Assembly (NCBI RefSeq): GCF_051486985.1
Contig: NZ_JAHVDV010000004.1
Coordinates: 1-64,000, forward strand
DNA length: 64,000 bases
Reading direction: 5' to 3'
From: CBFFRJ01 sp051486985
GTDB lineage: Bacteria; Pseudomonadota; Gammaproteobacteria; Enterobacterales; Enterobacteriaceae
The notes under the pieces were generated by a model. The model saw nothing but the letters and a program-made list of their open reading frames with translations. It was not told where the DNA came from and ran no database searches. Below are positions 41,588-50,808 of the stretch, piece by piece. Made by a program: the position numbers and the translations under genes. The first letter of the stretch is position 1, and each line of letters starts with the position of its first letter.

Positions 41588-42205
41588 ATGACTACGACAA
41601 GACTGAAGATTTCTAAGACTCTGCTGGCAGTAATGTTGGGCGCAACGCTTGCAAGTGGTTCTGCATTAGCGGAAACCACCACAACCGACAAAGCGCAAAA
41701 TACTGCTGATAACGCAGGGCAAAAAATCGATAGCTCTATGAATAAAGTCGGTGATTTCATGGATGACAGTGCCATTACGGCAAAAGTTAAAGCCGCGCTG
41801 GTTGATCATGAGGATATCAAAAGTACCGATATTTCCGTGAAAACTGAGAAGAAAGTGGTGACCCTGAGTGGTTTTGTTGAGAGCCAGGCTCAGGCTGAAA
41901 TGGCAGTAAACGCAGCGAAAGGTGTTGAGGGTGTGGCCTCCGTAAGTGACAAACTGCATGTTCGTGATGGTAAATCAACCACCGCGAAAGGTTATGCAGG
42001 CGATACGGCGACAACCAGTGAAGTGAAAGCAAAACTGCTTGCCGATGACATCGTCCCGTCCCGTAAGGTGAAAGTGGAAACAACCGATGGTGTCGTGCAG
42101 TTGTCCGGTACCGTTGATTCTCAGGCACAAATCGAACGTGCTGAGAGCATCGCTAAAGCGGTGGATGGCGTTAAAAGCGTGAAAAACGATCTTAAAGCAA
42201 AGTAA
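41588..42205 (+). CDS. osmY: Periplasmic BON-domain stress protein OsmY
   Basis: The 205-residue precursor has a Sec signal peptide cleaved after ASGSALA (about residue 28) and two BON domains (about 55-120 and 135-205) with the conserved VVTLSGFV and VVQLSGTV strands. BON domains bind membranes or phospholipids; OsmY is an RpoS- and osmotically induced chaperone-like protein. Start is the ATG at 41588; a longer frame upstream is not needed. Confidence 0.94.
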   Translation: MTTTRLKISKTLLAVMLGATLASGSALAETTTTDKAQNTADNAGQKIDSSMNKVGDFMDDSAITAKVKAALVDHEDIKSTDISVKTEKKVVTLSGFVESQAQAEMAVNAAKGVEGVASVSDKLHVRDGKSTTAKGYAGDTATTSEVKAKLLADDIVPSRKVKVETTDGVVQLSGTVDSQAQIERAESIAKAVDGVKSVKNDLKAK

Positions 42206-42333
42206 TAAACCCTGAAAATGTGCAAACCCGATAAATTCGGGCGAAGTCAGTAAGCACCTGGGAAAATATCGCAGTGAGCATCCTGAGCGCTCACGTTTAG
42301 CGGTCGACATTAACTATGGTTAAGGAGAGTCTT

Positions 42334-42495
42334 ATGTTTCGTTGGGGCATTATATTTCTGGTTATCGCGTTAATTGCCGCCGCTCTGGGCTTTGGTGGTC
42401 TGGCAGGTACGGCAGCTGGCGCTGCAAAAATCGTCTTTATCGTGGGTATCATTCTGTTCCTGGTCAGTCTGTTCATGGGACGCAGACGCCCATAG
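42334..42495 (+). CDS. ytjA: Small DUF1328 membrane protein YtjA
   Basis: A 53-residue protein that is almost entirely hydrophobic, with two helices (IIFLVIALIAAALGF and IVFIVGIILFLVSLF) and a basic end, GRRRP. It matches E. coli YtjA of DUF1328. The ribosome site is TAAGGAGAG. It follows osmY by 128 bases. Confidence 0.9.
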   Translation: MFRWGIIFLVIALIAAALGFGGLAGTAAGAAKIVFIVGIILFLVSLFMGRRRP

Positions 42496-42620
42496 CGATG
42501 TAACGTTCGGTTAAACGAATCCTAAAGCCAGTCCATGTGACTGGCTTTCATTGTTTCTATGAATAGTAAAATGCGTTACTTTGGCTTAATGATAACCAAT
42601 AATAATTAAAGGAAGGCAGG

Positions 42621-43694
42621 GTGGGGCAGCATATTCCCGTAACGCTTGGCAACATCGCGCCACTTGCGCTAAAACCATTTCGTCCTGGCCGCATCGCCCT
42701 GGTATGTGAAGGTGGCGGTCAGCGGGGCATCTTCACAGCCGGCGTGCTGGATGAATTTATGCGCGCCGAATTCGACCCCTTCGATCTTTACCTTGGCACC
42801 TCTGCCGGTGCGCAGAATCTCTCTGCGTTTGTCTGCAACCAGCCGGGGTATGCCCGCAAAGTTATCATGCGATATACCACGACGCGGGACTTTTTCGACC
42901 CGGTGCGCTTTGTGCGCGGTGGTAATCTGGTCGACCTTGACTGGCTGGTAGAGGCCACAGCAACCAAAATGCCGTTAGCGATGGACTATGCCGCGCGTGG
43001 GTTTGATGCAGGAAAATCCTTTCTGATGACCGCCTGCCGGCAGGATGACTACACGGCAGAGTATTTCTCACCGGATAACAGCACCTGGCTTGATCTGATT
43101 CGGGCGTCCAGCGCCATTCCGGGTTTTTACCGACCGGGCGTCATGCTTAATGGCATAAACTACCTTGATGGCGGCGTGAGTGACGCCATTCCGGTGCAGG
43201 AAGCGGCAAAGCGCGGGGCAAAAACCATCGTTGTGATCCGTACCGTACCCTCGCAGATGTACTATACCCCGCAATGGTTTAAACGCATGGAGCGCTGGCT
43301 GGGAGAGAGCAGTCTGCAACCCTTGATAAATCTGGTGCAGCATCATGAGAAAACCTACTCCGCGACCCAACGGTTTATCGAGACGCCGCCCGGTAAACTG
43401 CGCATTATCGAGATCTATCCGCCAAAACTGTTAAGCAGTATGGCGCTGGGCAGTCGGCTGCCCGCGCTGCGTGAAGACTACCGGACAGGTCGGCTTTGTG
43501 GCCGCTATTTCCTTGCCACGGTGGGTAAATTCCTGGTGGCAACGCCGCCGCTGCTTCGTCATCGCCCGGTTGTCACTCCCCCTGCGACCATTGTGGTACC
43601 GCCCGCCGCAGTGGCAAACGATGCGCTGGACACCCCACTGGTCAACGCAGTGCAGGCCAACGATGTGCCATTTATTGACGAGGATACGGCGTGA
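42621..43694 (+). CDS. yjjU: Patatin-like phospholipase YjjU
   Basis: A 357-residue patatin-fold protein. The catalytic dyad is Ser in LGTSAGA and Asp in LDGGVSD, with the oxyanion loop EGGGQRG. It matches E. coli YjjU in length and sequence. It starts with GTG after AAGGAAGGCAG. Its stop overlaps the GTG of yjjV, so the two are coupled. The lipid substrate is not known. Confidence 0.93.
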   Translation: MGQHIPVTLGNIAPLALKPFRPGRIALVCEGGGQRGIFTAGVLDEFMRAEFDPFDLYLGTSAGAQNLSAFVCNQPGYARKVIMRYTTTRDFFDPVRFVRGGNLVDLDWLVEATATKMPLAMDYAARGFDAGKSFLMTACRQDDYTAEYFSPDNSTWLDLIRASSAIPGFYRPGVMLNGINYLDGGVSDAIPVQEAAKRGAKTIVVIRTVPSQMYYTPQWFKRMERWLGESSLQPLINLVQHHEKTYSATQRFIETPPGKLRIIEIYPPKLLSSMALGSRLPALREDYRTGRLCGRYFLATVGKFLVATPPLLRHRPVVTPPATIVVPPAAVANDALDTPLVNAVQANDVPFIDEDTA

Positions 43695-44470
43695 CTTTTC
43701 GCTTCATCGATACCCACTGCCACTTTGATTTTCCCCCGTTTGCGGGCAATGAGGCGCAAAGCATCGCCCGTGCGGCAGAGGCGGGCGTCGAGCGGATTAT
43801 CGTGCCATCGATAGCATCGCGCTATTTTGACCGCGTGGAGAGCCTGGCCCGTACATGGCCTGCGTTGTACGGCGCGCTCGGGCTGCATCCCATCGTCATC
43901 GAAGAACACACCCCGGATTGCCTCGACAAACTGGAACAGCGCCTCGCCACGCGGCCAGCCAACGTGGTTGCCATCGGTGAAATAGGTCTCGATTTATACC
44001 GTGAAAATCCGCACTTCGAACAGCAGGAAGCCGTGCTGGAAGCACAGCTTAAACTGGCAAAACGCTTTGATTTGCCAGTACTCCTGCACTCGCGGCGCAC
44101 GCACGACAAACTCGCCATGTACTTAAAGCGTCACAGCTTACCGCGAACCGGCGTGGTGCACGGCTTTGCCGGCAGTTTGCAGCAGGCTGAACGCTTTATC
44201 AGCCTCGGGTATTGTATTGGCGTGGGGGGCACGATTACCTATCCGCGTGCCAGTAAGACCCGTGAGGTAATGGCGCAGTTGCCGCTTGGATCCCTGTTGC
44301 TGGAAACCGATGCACCGGATATGCCGTTGAATGGTTTTCAGGGCCAGCCGAACCGGCCTGAGCAGGCCGCACGCGTCTTCGACACGCTTTGTGAACTGCG
44401 CCCGGAAGCACCGGATGTGATTGCCCAGGCGTTGTTCGACAATACACACCGTCTGTTCCAGCTTGCCTGA
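43691..44470 (+). CDS. yjjV: TatD-family metal-dependent hydrolase YjjV
   Basis: A 259-residue TIM-barrel hydrolase with metal ligands in DTHCHFD, IGEIGLD, LLHSRR, VVHGFAG and ETDAPD. TatD-family members are 3'-5' exonucleases active on single-stranded DNA and RNA; YjjV itself is less studied. GTG start overlapping the yjjU stop. Convergent with yjjW. Confidence 0.9.
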   Translation: MTFRFIDTHCHFDFPPFAGNEAQSIARAAEAGVERIIVPSIASRYFDRVESLARTWPALYGALGLHPIVIEEHTPDCLDKLEQRLATRPANVVAIGEIGLDLYRENPHFEQQEAVLEAQLKLAKRFDLPVLLHSRRTHDKLAMYLKRHSLPRTGVVHGFAGSLQQAERFISLGYCIGVGGTITYPRASKTREVMAQLPLGSLLLETDAPDMPLNGFQGQPNRPEQAARVFDTLCELRPEAPDVIAQALFDNTHRLFQLA

Positions 44471-44476
44471 GGATGA

Positions 44477-45340
44477 CTACAGGTAGAGTGCAGGCAGGAT
44501 AACGTTTGTGATGCCCCGTGTTTCCAGCGCCTGCGCCAGCGGTTCGACATCCTGCGCTCCAGCGCTGCGCCACTGTTTTGCTTCGCCATAAACGCCATGA
44601 GCATGAAACGCATTGAGTCTTACTGGTACCTCACCCAGCGTCTGAATAAAGGCGGCCAGAGCATCAATGTGTTGCAGGTAATCGCTATGGTCGGGGATAA
44701 CCAACAGCCGCAGTTCAGCAAGCTTTCGGTTTTCCGCTAACAGACGCAGGCTGCTCTTCACCTGGCTGTTATCCCGCCCGGTAAGGCTGTGATGGCACGT
44801 ACTACTCCAGGCTTTCAGGTCGATCATCGCCCCATCGCACACGGGCATCAGTTTATGCCAGCCCGTCTCGCTGAGAACGCCGTTGCTGTCCACCAGACAC
44901 GTGAGGTGCCCCAGGGCTTTGCTGCTCTTAATGGCGTTAAAAAGTTCCAGTAAAAAGGGCAACTGCGTGGTCGCTTCTCCACCACTTACGGTAATGCCCT
45001 CAATAAACATCATTGCTTTCTGGATATGGGCCAGCACCTCATCCACGCTGAGCCTGCTCGCCATCGGCGTTGACTGCCGGGGGCAGAGCGTCAGGCAGGT
45101 GTCGCACTGCTGACACACCGTGGTATCCCAGTTTACTAACCCGCCTGCCAGCGTTAAGGCACCATGCGGACAGGCCGGTACGCACACGGCGCAATGATCG
45201 CAGCGGCCAATCGTCCACGGGTTATGGCAGTTTTTACAGTGCAAATTACAGCCCTGTAAAAACAGGGCCAGGCGGCTTCCCGGCCCGTCCACGCAGGAAA
45301 ACGGAATGATGTTACTGACTAAAGCGCATCTGCTGTTCAT
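44477..45340 (-). CDS. yjjW: Radical SAM glycyl-radical enzyme activase YjjW
   Basis: A 287-residue activase. The radical SAM cluster motif is GCNLHCKNCHNPW (CxxxCxxC), followed by two ferredoxin-like CxxCxxxC sets (CDHCAVCVPACP, CQQCDTCLTLCP) and the SAM-binding ITVSGGEATTQ. It matches E. coli YjjW. It should install the glycyl radical on YjjI. Its ATG overlaps the end of yjjI by 29 bases; a longer frame reaches 45538 inside yjjI and is not used. Confidence 0.93.
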   Translation of the reverse strand: MNSRCALVSNIIPFSCVDGPGSRLALFLQGCNLHCKNCHNPWTIGRCDHCAVCVPACPHGALTLAGGLVNWDTTVCQQCDTCLTLCPRQSTPMASRLSVDEVLAHIQKAMMFIEGITVSGGEATTQLPFLLELFNAIKSSKALGHLTCLVDSNGVLSETGWHKLMPVCDGAMIDLKAWSSTCHHSLTGRDNSQVKSSLRLLAENRKLAELRLLVIPDHSDYLQHIDALAAFIQTLGEVPVRLNAFHAHGVYGEAKQWRSAGAQDVEPLAQALETRGITNVILPALYL

Positions 45341-46862
45341 GACTGACCACACGAGGTTGTCGTTCAAGGATACGGGTATTACGGGCAGCTTCTTCACCCA
45401 GCCAGGTGGTATTGGTGCGCGACCCTTCAGCGCGGAATTTTTCCAGATCGGAGAGGCGCACCATATAGCCTGTGACGCGCACCAAATCATTACCGCTGAC
45501 GTTGGCGGTGAATTCACGCATCCCGGCCTTAAACGCACCGAGACAGAGCTGCACCACCGCCTGCGGGTTACGTTTTACCGTTTCATCCAGGGTGAGAATG
45601 TCGCTGATCCCCGAAGTATACCAGGCATGATGCGGGGCAACCGTGAGCAGGTGGGTGATGGGATCGGGTTCGTCGCCATAGGGCAGCCGTGCGCCTGGGG
45701 TCGTGCCAGCGTCTGAGCTGATACCCGATTGTGCATGCAGCATTGCCCGGTTATTCCAGCCATGTTTCACCGGCGTCGTTGCCACAAACTGAGCGAGCTG
45801 TTCGCTGATCTGATAGGCCAGCCTGGTGGCCTCTTCATCTTTACCGTAGCGGGCGCTGAGACCTGCTCGTTCACACAGCAGGTTAACCGCTTCGGCCAGC
45901 CCGTACATCCCAAACATTGGCGCAAAGCGCTGAGGGTCAATCAGCCCTTCCTTCACCAGGAAGCTATGCTCAAAGAAGCCGGACTGCGTGTAGAGGAAGT
46001 CACAACGCGCGTTGATGATGGCGATTTGCTGCTGGCAATAGTGGGGAAGCATGCGCCTGAAAAAATCGTCGCTCTCCTTGCTGCGTTCGGCGATGGCCTT
46101 CAGATTTAATCGCACCAGGGTGCTGCCCCCGCCTGCCAGCGGCAGGGAGTTGTAACAACTGACGATGCCGTACTGCCCTTTTGTGAAAATTTTATCATTT
46201 ATCGGGCCGTTAGCGACGTGTGGCTTGCTGCATTCACAAATGTTTTTCGCCACCTCAAGCAGTAAATCCTGCGGCGTAATCTCTGGGTCATAAATAAAGG
46301 TCAGATTAGGCGCAACCTGCTTGAGTTCGGCATCTGCACGCAGAATGGCGCGTGTGACAGGCGTATCCGCAGGGCCAATATTGGCATGCATGAAGGCATC
46401 GGGCAGGGTTCTGTCGAGATAACGCCAGAAACGTTTTATTCGAATATCGATCTCTTCTTGTGTTAGAATTTTAACATACGGCTGCAGTATGGCATCGAGT
46501 TGCCCCAAATAGACGGGCATGGATGTGACGGAAGGAACATGGTGGTAGAGGATAGTCAGCATCGACAGCGCGTCGTCGAGGTCGGTTGCCCCTTCCAGTT
46601 CAAGCCATTGCGAACCGTTCGCGAGGAATTTTGCATAATCGGGCAGGACATAGCGTGGTTTATAGGGGGCATGGCCCTCGAACATATCGCAGATTGTCCC
46701 TTCTTCCAGCGCGGCACGAGACTGTTCCGGCAGCGCCGGGTAGGGGAGATGGTTCTCCGCTTCCAGCGCCAGAAAGTGGCGTTTTTGCGCAGGCGTGAGT
46801 GCCGTACTGGTAACAATTTCCCGGCAGCGTGACTGGTGGGATGAATCAGTAGTCAAAGACAT
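45312..46862 (-). CDS. yjjI: Glycyl-radical enzyme-like protein YjjI
   Basis: A 516-residue protein, the E. coli YjjI length (DUF3029). The glycyl-radical motif near the C-terminus reads DLVRVTGYMVRLSDLEKF, matching the RVxGY pattern. It has no close homology to pyruvate formate-lyase that I can see, so its substrate is unknown. yjjW, its presumed activase, overlaps its end. Two DeoR-like operators lie inside its coding region. Confidence 0.92.
   Translation of the reverse strand: MSLTTDSSHQSRCREIVTSTALTPAQKRHFLALEAENHLPYPALPEQSRAALEEGTICDMFEGHAPYKPRYVLPDYAKFLANGSQWLELEGATDLDDALSMLTILYHHVPSVTSMPVYLGQLDAILQPYVKILTQEEIDIRIKRFWRYLDRTLPDAFMHANIGPADTPVTRAILRADAELKQVAPNLTFIYDPEITPQDLLLEVAKNICECSKPHVANGPINDKIFTKGQYGIVSCYNSLPLAGGGSTLVRLNLKAIAERSKESDDFFRRMLPHYCQQQIAIINARCDFLYTQSGFFEHSFLVKEGLIDPQRFAPMFGMYGLAEAVNLLCERAGLSARYGKDEEATRLAYQISEQLAQFVATTPVKHGWNNRAMLHAQSGISSDAGTTPGARLPYGDEPDPITHLLTVAPHHAWYTSGISDILTLDETVKRNPQAVVQLCLGAFKAGMREFTANVSGNDLVRVTGYMVRLSDLEKFRAEGSRTNTTWLGEEAARNTRILERQPRVVSHEQQMRFSQ
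46182..46197. promoter_or_regulatory. DeoR-like operator, distal (OE position)
   Basis: TGTGAAAATTTTATCA matches the DeoR palindrome TGTTAGAATTCTAACA at 12 of 16 positions. It lies 279 bases before the next operator, as the third deo operator of E. coli does. Confidence 0.55.
46461..46476. promoter_or_regulatory. DeoR operator O1 within yjjI
   Basis: TGTTAGAATTTTAACA differs from the E. coli DeoR site at one position. It lies in the yjjI coding region, exactly 600 bases before the operator next to deoC, where deoP1 is expected. Confidence 0.8.
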
Positions 46863-47027
46863 ATTCGCTCCTCTTATTCCTTAAGTGGTGAGCGAAGTGT
46901 AGGTAATCGGTGATTCGTCTCTCTTGATCCACACCCGCTAAATAGCCAGTAACGTTCTTCGCGTAATACAAAAATTTGATGAATGTCTCATTATGGTTTT
47001 GCAAATGTGTATGTCGTTTTCATTAAC

Positions 47028-47076
47028 TGTGATGAGTGTCGAAGTGTGATGATGGGTAAATGTTAGAATAATAACA
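47028..47076 (+). promoter_or_regulatory. deoP2 region with CRP/CytR-type site and DeoR operator O2
   Basis: TGTGATGAGTGTCGAA (47028-47043) resembles the CRP site of deoP2, and TGTTAGAATAATAACA (47061-47076) the DeoR operator. The spacing and flanks (AAGTGTGATG...) follow the E. coli deoP2 promoter. DeoR and CytR repress; CRP activates. Confidence 0.75.
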
Positions 47077-47113
47077 GACCCGACTAAATCGGCAGTTGCC
47101 GACGGAGAGAGCT

Positions 47114-47893
47114 ATGACTGATTTAACTGCAAGCAGCCTGCGTGCGCTTAAACTGATGGACCTGACTACCCTTAACGACGATGACACCAATGAAAAAGTC
47201 ATCGCCCTGTGCCATCAGGCAAAAACTGCAGTGGGTAACACGGCGGCCATCTGTATCTATCCGCGTTTTATTCCGATTGCGCGTAAAACGCTGAATGCGC
47301 AGGGCACCCCCGATGTGCGTATCGCGACGGTAACTAACTTTCCGCATGGTAACGACGACATTGATATTGCCCTGGCGGAAACCCGCGCTGCTATCGCTTA
47401 TGGTGCAGACGAAGTGGACGTGGTGTTCCCGTACCGTGCGCTGATCGCCGGTAACGAGCAGGTGGGTTTTGATCTGGTCAAAGCCTGTAAAGAAGCCTGT
47501 GCGGCGGCAAACGTGCTGTTGAAAGTCATCATCGAAACCGGTGAGCTGAAAGAAGAAGCGTTGATCCGTAAGGCCTCTGAAATCTCCATCAAAGCCGGGG
47601 CGGATTTTATTAAAACGTCTACCGGTAAAGTACCGGTCAATGCCACGCCGGAAAGCGCTCGCATTATGCTGGAAGTGATCCGTGATATGGGCGTTGAGAA
47701 AACCGTTGGTTTCAAACCGGCTGGTGGCGTGCGTACCGCTGAAGACGCGCAGCAGTATCTGGCGATTGCCGATGCGCTGTTCGGTGCTGACTGGGCGGAT
47801 GCCCGCCACTATCGCTTTGGCGCGTCCAGCCTGCTGGCAAGCCTGTTAAAGGCGTTGGGCCACGGCGACGGTAAGAGCGCAAGCAGCTACTGA
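47114..47893 (+). CDS. deoC: Deoxyribose-phosphate aldolase
   Basis: A 259-residue class I aldolase. Schiff-base Lys167 (FIKTSTGKV), proton-relay Lys201 (GFKPAGGV) and Asp102 (EVDVVF) are at the E. coli positions. It cleaves 2-deoxyribose 5-phosphate to acetaldehyde and glyceraldehyde 3-phosphate. First gene of deoCABD; the start is the ATG at 47114 after GGAGAG. Confidence 0.97.
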   Translation: MTDLTASSLRALKLMDLTTLNDDDTNEKVIALCHQAKTAVGNTAAICIYPRFIPIARKTLNAQGTPDVRIATVTNFPHGNDDIDIALAETRAAIAYGADEVDVVFPYRALIAGNEQVGFDLVKACKEACAAANVLLKVIIETGELKEEALIRKASEISIKAGADFIKTSTGKVPVNATPESARIMLEVIRDMGVEKTVGFKPAGGVRTAEDAQQYLAIADALFGADWADARHYRFGASSLLASLLKALGHGDGKSASSY

Positions 47894-47907
47894 TTCACTC
47901 ATCCTGC

Positions 47908-48005
47908 TTCAGGCTGCAGGTGCGTTGGCTGCACCTCCTTACCCAGGCCACTTGTTTTGGTAAGCGCCTGGGATACGCTTCCTTACCGCCTTCCTGCAGC
48001 CTGAA
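47908..48005. repeat. Inverted-repeat element between deoC and deoA
   Basis: TTCAGGCTGCAGG and CCTGCAGCCTGAA form a perfect 13-bp outer stem enclosing 72 bases. The interior resembles the 37.8-kb element (GCCACTT, GGTAAGC, CCTGGGATAC, TTACCGCC). In the deo transcript it would be a large hairpin between cistrons. Confidence 0.7.
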
Positions 48006-48077
48006 TGATTTGAGTAAATCTTGCTTTTCATTGCGGCGGCTCATCCGCCGCCCTTAACCTGATTGTTCGGGGGTACC

Positions 48078-49400
48078 GTGTTTCTCGCACAAGAAATTAT
48101 TCGTAAAAAACGTGATGGTCATGCGTTAAGCGAAGAAGAAATTCGCTTTTTTATCAATGGTATTCGCGATAATACCGTTTCCGAAGGGCAGATTGCTGCG
48201 CTGGCGATGACCATTTTCTTTCATGATATGTCGATGCCTGAGCGTGTTTCGCTGACCATGGCAATGCGAGATTCAGGAACGGTGCTGGACTGGAAAAGCC
48301 TTAACCTCAACGGCCCGATTGTCGATAAACACTCCACCGGCGGTGTGGGTGACGTGACCTCGCTGATGCTGGGACCGATGGTCGCCGCATGTGGCGGTTA
48401 CATCCCGATGATCTCCGGGCGCGGCCTGGGGCATACCGGCGGTACGCTGGACAAACTGGAAGCCATTCCGGGCTTCGATATCTTCCCGGATGACCAGCGC
48501 TTCCGCGACATTATTAAAGATGTTGGTGTGGCGATTATCGGCCAGACCAGCTCTCTTGCCCCGGCGGATAAGCGTTTTTACGCCACGCGTGACATTACCG
48601 CGACCGTCGACTCCATTCCGCTGATCACCGCCTCGATCCTCGCCAAGAAACTGGCTGAAGGGCTGGATGCGCTGGTGATGGACGTGAAGGTGGGCAGCGG
48701 GGCCTTTATGCCGACATTTGAACTCTCTGCGGCGCTTGCCGAAGCGATCGTTGGCGTCTCCAACGGCGCAGGCGTGCGCACCACCGCGCTGCTCACCGAC
48801 ATGAACCAGGTGCTGGCCTCCAGCGCGGGTAATGCCGTTGAAGTCCGTGAAGCCGTGCAGTTCCTGACCGGCGAATACCGTAACCCGCGTCTGTTCGACG
48901 TGACTATGGCGCTGTGCGTTGAGATGTTGATTTCAGGCAAACTTGCCAGCGATGACGCCGAAGCGCGCGTGAAGCTGCAGGCGGTACTGGACAACGGCAA
49001 AGCGGCAGAGATCTTTGGTCGCATGGTTGCAGCCCAGAAAGGCCCAACCGATTTTGTCGAAAATTACGCCAGATACCTGCCCACCGCGATGCTGACGAAA
49101 GCGGTCTACGCAGACCATGAAGGTTTTGTGTCGGCGATGGATACCCGTGCGCTCGGCATGGCCGTCGTGTCGATGGGCGGCGGTCGTCGCCAGGCCTCTG
49201 ACACTATTGACTACAGCGTCGGCTTTACGGATATGGCTCGCCTCGGCGAAAGCGTCGATGGACAGCGTCCGCTGGCCGTGATCCACGCGAAAGACGAAAA
49301 CAGCTGGCAGGAAGCAGCGAAAGCCGTGAAAGCGGCGATTACGCTTGACGATAAAGCACCAGAATCCACACCAACGGTCTATCGTCGTATCGCTGAATAA
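48078..49400 (+). CDS. deoA: Thymidine phosphorylase
   Basis: A 440-residue protein, the E. coli length. The phosphate-binding motif is KHSTGGVGDVTSL, followed by SGRGLGHTGGTLDKLE and DVKVGSGAF. It cleaves thymidine to thymine and deoxyribose 1-phosphate. GTG at 48078 is chosen because VFLAQEIIRKKRDG aligns with the E. coli N-terminus; a TTG five codons upstream is possible but has no ribosome site. Second gene of deo. Confidence 0.96.
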   Translation: MFLAQEIIRKKRDGHALSEEEIRFFINGIRDNTVSEGQIAALAMTIFFHDMSMPERVSLTMAMRDSGTVLDWKSLNLNGPIVDKHSTGGVGDVTSLMLGPMVAACGGYIPMISGRGLGHTGGTLDKLEAIPGFDIFPDDQRFRDIIKDVGVAIIGQTSSLAPADKRFYATRDITATVDSIPLITASILAKKLAEGLDALVMDVKVGSGAFMPTFELSAALAEAIVGVSNGAGVRTTALLTDMNQVLASSAGNAVEVREAVQFLTGEYRNPRLFDVTMALCVEMLISGKLASDDAEARVKLQAVLDNGKAAEIFGRMVAAQKGPTDFVENYARYLPTAMLTKAVYADHEGFVSAMDTRALGMAVVSMGGGRRQASDTIDYSVGFTDMARLGESVDGQRPLAVIHAKDENSWQEAAKAVKAAITLDDKAPESTPTVYRRIAE

Positions 49401-49452
49401 CTGTATACTGATCTGATCGCTATTTTTTGAAGCACTACGTACGGAGAACAAT

Positions 49453-50676
49453 ATGAAACGTGCATTTATTATGGTGCTGGACTCCTTCGGCATCGGCGCA
49501 ACAGAAGATGCAGAACGTTTTGGTGACGTGGGTTCCGATACCCTCGGTCATATCGCAGAAGCCTGTGCCAAAGGCGAAGCGGACAACGGTCGTCAGGGCC
49601 CGCTGAATCTGCCAAACCTGACCCGCCTGGGTCTGGTCAAAGCGCATGAAGGTTCTACCGGTAAAATTGCTGCTGGTATGGACGGTAACGCGGAAGTGGT
49701 GGGCGCATATGCCTGGGCGCACGAGCTCTCTTCCGGTAAAGATACCCCGTCAGGCCACTGGGAAATCGCCGGTGTGCCGGTTCTGTTTGATTGGGGTTAT
49801 TTCTCCGATCATGAAAACAGCTTCCCGCAGGAACTGCTGGATAAGCTGGTCAAGCGCGCCAACCTGCCAGGTTACCTTGGCAACTGCCACTCTTCCGGCA
49901 CCGTTATCCTCGATCAGCTCGGCGAAGAGCACATGAAAACCGGTAAGCCGATTTTCTATACCTCCGCTGACTCCGTATTCCAGATTGCCTGTCATGAAGA
50001 GACCTATGGCCTGGATAAGCTTTACGAGCTGTGTGAAATCGCACGTGAAGAGCTGACCGAAGGTGGTTACAACATTGGTCGCGTTATCGCTCGTCCATTT
50101 GTTGGCGATAAAGCGGGTAACTTCCAGCGCACCGGCAACCGTCATGACCTCGCCGTTGAGCCACCGTCTGCGACGGTGCTGCAGAAATTTGTCGATGAAA
50201 AAGACGGCCAGGTGGTCTCCGTGGGTAAAATCGCGGACATCTACGCCAACTGTGGTATCACCAAAAAAGTGAAAGCGACCGGTCTGGACGCCCTCTTTGA
50301 CGCCACCGTTCAGGAGATGAAAACGGCGGGTGATAACACCATTGTCTTTACCAACTTCGTGGATTTCGACTCATCATGGGGTCACCGTCGTGATGTCGCA
50401 GGCTACGCTGGCGGCCTGGAGCTGTTTGACCGTCGTCTGCCGGAGCTGATGGAGCTGGTCGGTGAAGATGATATTCTGATCTTGACCGCTGACCACGGCT
50501 GCGACCCGACCTGGCAGGGCACCGATCATACCCGTGAACACATTCCGGTGCTGATCTACGGCCCGAAAGTGAAACCAGGCTCGTTGGGACACCGTGAAAC
50601 CTTTGCGGATATTGGCCAGACTGTCGCCTCGTTCTTCGGAACTTCGCCGATGGACTATGGCAAAAACATGCTTTAA
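49453..50676 (+). CDS. deoB: Phosphopentomutase
   Basis: A 407-residue alkaline-phosphatase-superfamily enzyme with metal ligands in VLDSFGIG and TADHGCDPTW and phosphorylatable Thr in GKDTPSGHWE. It interconverts (deoxy)ribose 1- and 5-phosphates. Ribosome site CGGAGAAC. Third gene of deo. Confidence 0.97.
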   Translation: MKRAFIMVLDSFGIGATEDAERFGDVGSDTLGHIAEACAKGEADNGRQGPLNLPNLTRLGLVKAHEGSTGKIAAGMDGNAEVVGAYAWAHELSSGKDTPSGHWEIAGVPVLFDWGYFSDHENSFPQELLDKLVKRANLPGYLGNCHSSGTVILDQLGEEHMKTGKPIFYTSADSVFQIACHEETYGLDKLYELCEIAREELTEGGYNIGRVIARPFVGDKAGNFQRTGNRHDLAVEPPSATVLQKFVDEKDGQVVSVGKIADIYANCGITKKVKATGLDALFDATVQEMKTAGDNTIVFTNFVDFDSSWGHRRDVAGYAGGLELFDRRLPELMELVGEDDILILTADHGCDPTWQGTDHTREHIPVLIYGPKVKPGSLGHRETFADIGQTVASFFGTSPMDYGKNML

Positions 50677-50748
50677 ATGCGTAGGGGTGGGCAGCGCTTG
50701 ATGCCCATCCCAACCTTCTCCTACATGAAACATGGGTGCGGCCTGATG

Positions 50749-50780
50749 CCCTCACCCCAACCCTCTCCCACAGGAGAGGG
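50749..50780. repeat. REP-like palindromic repeat (CCCTCTCC family)
   Basis: CCCTCTCC and GGAGAGGG pair around 4 bases, preceded by CCCTCACCCCAA. It is the same class as 12277-12311 and lies between deoB and deoD in the transcript. Confidence 0.7.
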
Positions 50781-50808
50781 TGAATTTAAAAATAAAAAGG
50801 AACTGAAG

